Below, one piece after another: positions 61,657 through 64,000 of a stretch of 64,000 nt of DNA; the stretch's first letter is position 1, and each line of letters begins with the position of its first letter. The DNA is from Litoditis marina (Eukaryota > Nematoda > Chromadorea > Rhabditida > Rhabditidae). Both the position numbers and the translations under genes were made by a program. The stretch spans positions 12,666,720-12,730,719 of the forward strand of contig OZ038438.1 in the NCBI GenBank assembly GCA_964036275.1, read 5' to 3'. The notes under the pieces are model-generated. The model searched no databases and was not told where the DNA came from. It saw nothing but the letters and a program-made list of their open reading frames with translations.

Positions 61657-62239
61657 TTCTTGAAAATTCATAGTTAATAATGAGCACATATACTCTAAAT
61701 GTTGAACGTTAAAAGGTTGTGGTTACATATTGTGAAAACTTCTCAACGTTCCTATCGAATTCAACATTGAAATGGAAATTTCATAATAAGCTACTTCATG
61801 TATTGGTTCCAATTAACTGTTGTGCTAAATGTTGAGAGAGGGAAAAAGTTTGTTGGATGCCTTGGCTGGAACATTTTTTCTCGAATCGGATTAGTTACTA
61901 AGGGAACTGAAGTTTTTTGAATAGCTTGGAGGCTTGGCTTTGAGGCCATGAGCAACGTTTCTTACCACACTAACCACCGGAAACCAACATTTATTCACCT
62001 CATTGTTCTTTCTAAACATCCGATTTCCATTACTACTAAGCTGCTTTTGTTGTTTTTGTGTTTTTTAATGTTCACAAATAAGTCACCTTTCTTCAGCACC
62101 ATGATTAACAGTTGTTTTCCATTTTATTAAACATCGACTCATCGTTTTCAATCTGAACCTTGTTGTTTGTTGACTTAAAATAATATGGATAATGAACTGT
62201 TATAATTTTTATTGTATTATATTATTCGTTTAGACCACC

Positions 62240-63614
62240 ATGAGTGCTCAATCGGGTGCCAATGGACCGAGGGAGCAACAGTACACCTTCGACCCAGACA
62301 GTCCCGAGTACATAAAGGACCTCCAGCGACCGGCTGTCATCAAGGTACGACCACCCATCATGGATCATCTCTGAGTGTTTCCAATCACCAACATGAGAGA
62401 GTATCTCAAATGGATTTGGTGCATAACTAGTCTGTATTATGATCGTGGTTCCGTTTATTATTGAAAACTTGACGAAATTAGTGTAAAATCATGGGACTAA
62501 ATTCCATATTCTGTTTAAGCTGTGTGATCATTTCCAGAATTATTTAGTCTATTCAATTTATTACGTTGAACTCATCTCTGCATGATAGCTGAAAAGTGGA
62601 GACTGTATTTACTCAGCTATTGCTGAATTGCCTGCGATACAAAGGAAATCAGTTTTGAAAAATGCTTACTTGTTTAAATTTTTCACCACCCGATAAGATC
62701 TTAGCGACATTGAATAAACCCATTCATCACGGGAGAGGGACAAGGTGTCAAATTGGGCACTGCCTGAGTGTTTCCAGTCCTATAACACTAATGAAAAAAA
62801 TACAAGAGAGAAAATTGAAAAAAATTGTAAATCTTTTCATAACGATCTACTTTTTTATCGAGTATTTTTTTTACAGGAGGATTTGACGGAAATGGAACGT
62901 AGGAAACGTGTACAACAAATCCTGGAATCAAAAAGTTTTCTCAAGGAGCTGGAGGAGGTAAATTTAATTCACATTAATTATTTACGTGTTTATACTTTAT
63001 CTTTATCTTTACTGGTTCAACATATTGGAGATTTGTTAATTTATTGATGATTCACCGTTGAGGTACTATCTGGCATTTATCGAGAAAGTTTCATGAGTTT
63101 ATATGAACCACAGTTTAGAAAAACTCTTAAAAGCCCTAACTAATCGAGTATAGCTTCCCGAATAGTTCCAACTACTCGAAAATGAGAGATCTATGATATA
63201 TACTCTCCCTTAGTCTTAAAGGACGGGCTTTCTAAGAATTATGAATAAACTAGCAAAGTGGGAAATCTGGAAGACCGCCAACTTCCTGCACCGTAAGATT
63301 TAGATTTGACTGTATGTAATCATTTCCATTCGATGCTATTGCGTTATGTACATCTGCATACATAGAAGTGTCACAACTGATTTGGCTTTGGAGGCGAGTT
63401 GTGGTACCACTTCAGGTTTTTTTCTCAACTATCTTTTTACACTATATATATATATGAATATTGAACTATAGCTTTCACCTGTCTTTTCAGGTAATTCGTT
63501 ACGAGTCGCGGGCGGCCAATGACGATGCGGAGCAAATGCAAATGGTGCAGCGACTGTCCGAACTCACCATCCCTAACGGACATCCCATGTCATTCGCTAG
63601 CGTTCATTCATTAG
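62240..63614 (+). CDS. add-1: Adducin, N-terminal exons (gene runs off the right edge)
   Basis: Exons: 62240-62344, 62877-62957, 63491-63614 (phases 0, 0, 1); 103 residues plus a split Gly codon. Adducin caps actin filaments and joins them to spectrin in the membrane skeleton. The segment FDPDSPEYIKDLQRPAVIKE, then MERRKRVQQILESKSF and LKELEE, is the conserved adducin N-terminus before the aldolase-like head domain, which must lie beyond the window. A splice-acceptor-like tttag ends at 62233, 6 nt before the ATG, so the message is either trans-spliced or has an upstream 5'-UTR exon. An acceptor at 63851 opens a short frame that does not look like adducin. Nematodes have more than one adducin gene, so the number is provisional. 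Confidence 0.87.
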
Positions 63615-64000
63615 GTGGGGAAAATCTTTTGTTACTAAAAACCTCAGTATTGAAACTTTCAATATTGCAACTTAAAACACTTTGGAACAAGTTTTCAAAA
63701 AGACTTTGTCCATCTTGTCCAACATAAGGAAATCGTGAACTCTGCTTGTTAAAATCTTCCTCAAATATTCAACAAGTCTCTCACAGTTACTAAAGTTATA
63801 CTTGAACGATTAAACACAATTTCTTTTTTACTTTGAGTAAACTTTTTTCAGAGTTTTTTCGCTGCATAGAAGTCTCTGCTGCCGTTTTCAAAAATGAAGC
63901 GCACCCACTCAAATCATATTTATTGACTATGCTAAAAGGGCACTCTCGATGCGCATGCCAATAGTTGTTACATGCATAATGTTGCAGAGTTGAGCGTTGA

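Larger units (their letters stand above)
55522..62239. other. Large interval left of adducin
   Basis: 6.7 kb with no complete gene. Weak candidates are a minus-strand exon at 57691-57883, a splice-bounded 65-nt segment at 59215-59279 and a signal-peptide-like ORF at 61393-61656, each listed separately. A relatively GC-rich patch at about 59690-60150 could be an upstream promoter or 5'-UTR exon region of adducin. Confidence 0.45.

Noticed and set aside
63851..63963. Fourth adducin exon after the 63850 acceptor
   Set aside because: The frame stops after 38 codons and does not resemble the adducin head domain; the next true exon is probably beyond the window.

Overview
This is a eukaryotic window and almost certainly a free-living or parasitic nematode. 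Genes are cut into many short exons by introns with GT donors (mostly gtgagt, gtaagt or gtacgt) and TTTCAG-type acceptors. Several start codons sit just after an acceptor-like site, as expected for spliced-leader trans-splicing. One gut-type protease gene carries ACTGATAA GATA sites. The genus cannot be told from this sequence. Single long ORFs are mostly uninformative here, so genes were assembled by joining splice sites and checking reading phase at every junction.

Layout: (1) 2.8-12.3 kb, + strand: a macro (ADP-ribose-binding fold) domain fused to a C48/Ulp1-like cysteine protease. A block of six internal exons is present twice as a 3.75-kb tandem duplication, and copy 2 has a nonsense codon. 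(2) 12.4-17.4 kb: a repeat-rich interval with a MITE, a minisatellite carrying GACGTCA motifs, and three foldback or long-TIR elements packed side by side. (3) 18.6-24.7 kb, - strand: a multipass membrane protein homologous to TP53I11 (PIG11), 5' end not found. (4) 25.5-26.0 kb: an ACTCGAAA satellite. (5) 28.3-33.4 kb, +: an inward-rectifier (Kir) K+ channel with a complete TIGYGF filter. (6) 35.4-42.1 kb, +: a PDCD4 homologue with two MA3 domains. (7) 43.8-48.1 kb, +: a cathepsin D/ASP-4-like aspartic protease with TATA box and GATA sites. (8) 51.8-55.5 kb, +: a Dok-family PH-PTB adaptor. (9) 62.2 kb to the right edge, +: the first three coding exons of adducin.

The genes do not form an evident pathway or operon; each looks independently transcribed, with 1.7-6.7 kb between most neighbours. 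The least conventional locus is the macro-protease gene. The domain pairing suggests (inference) an enzyme acting where ADP-ribosylation and a ubiquitin-like modifier meet, and the tandem exon block means the locus must skip one copy to make a full-length product.
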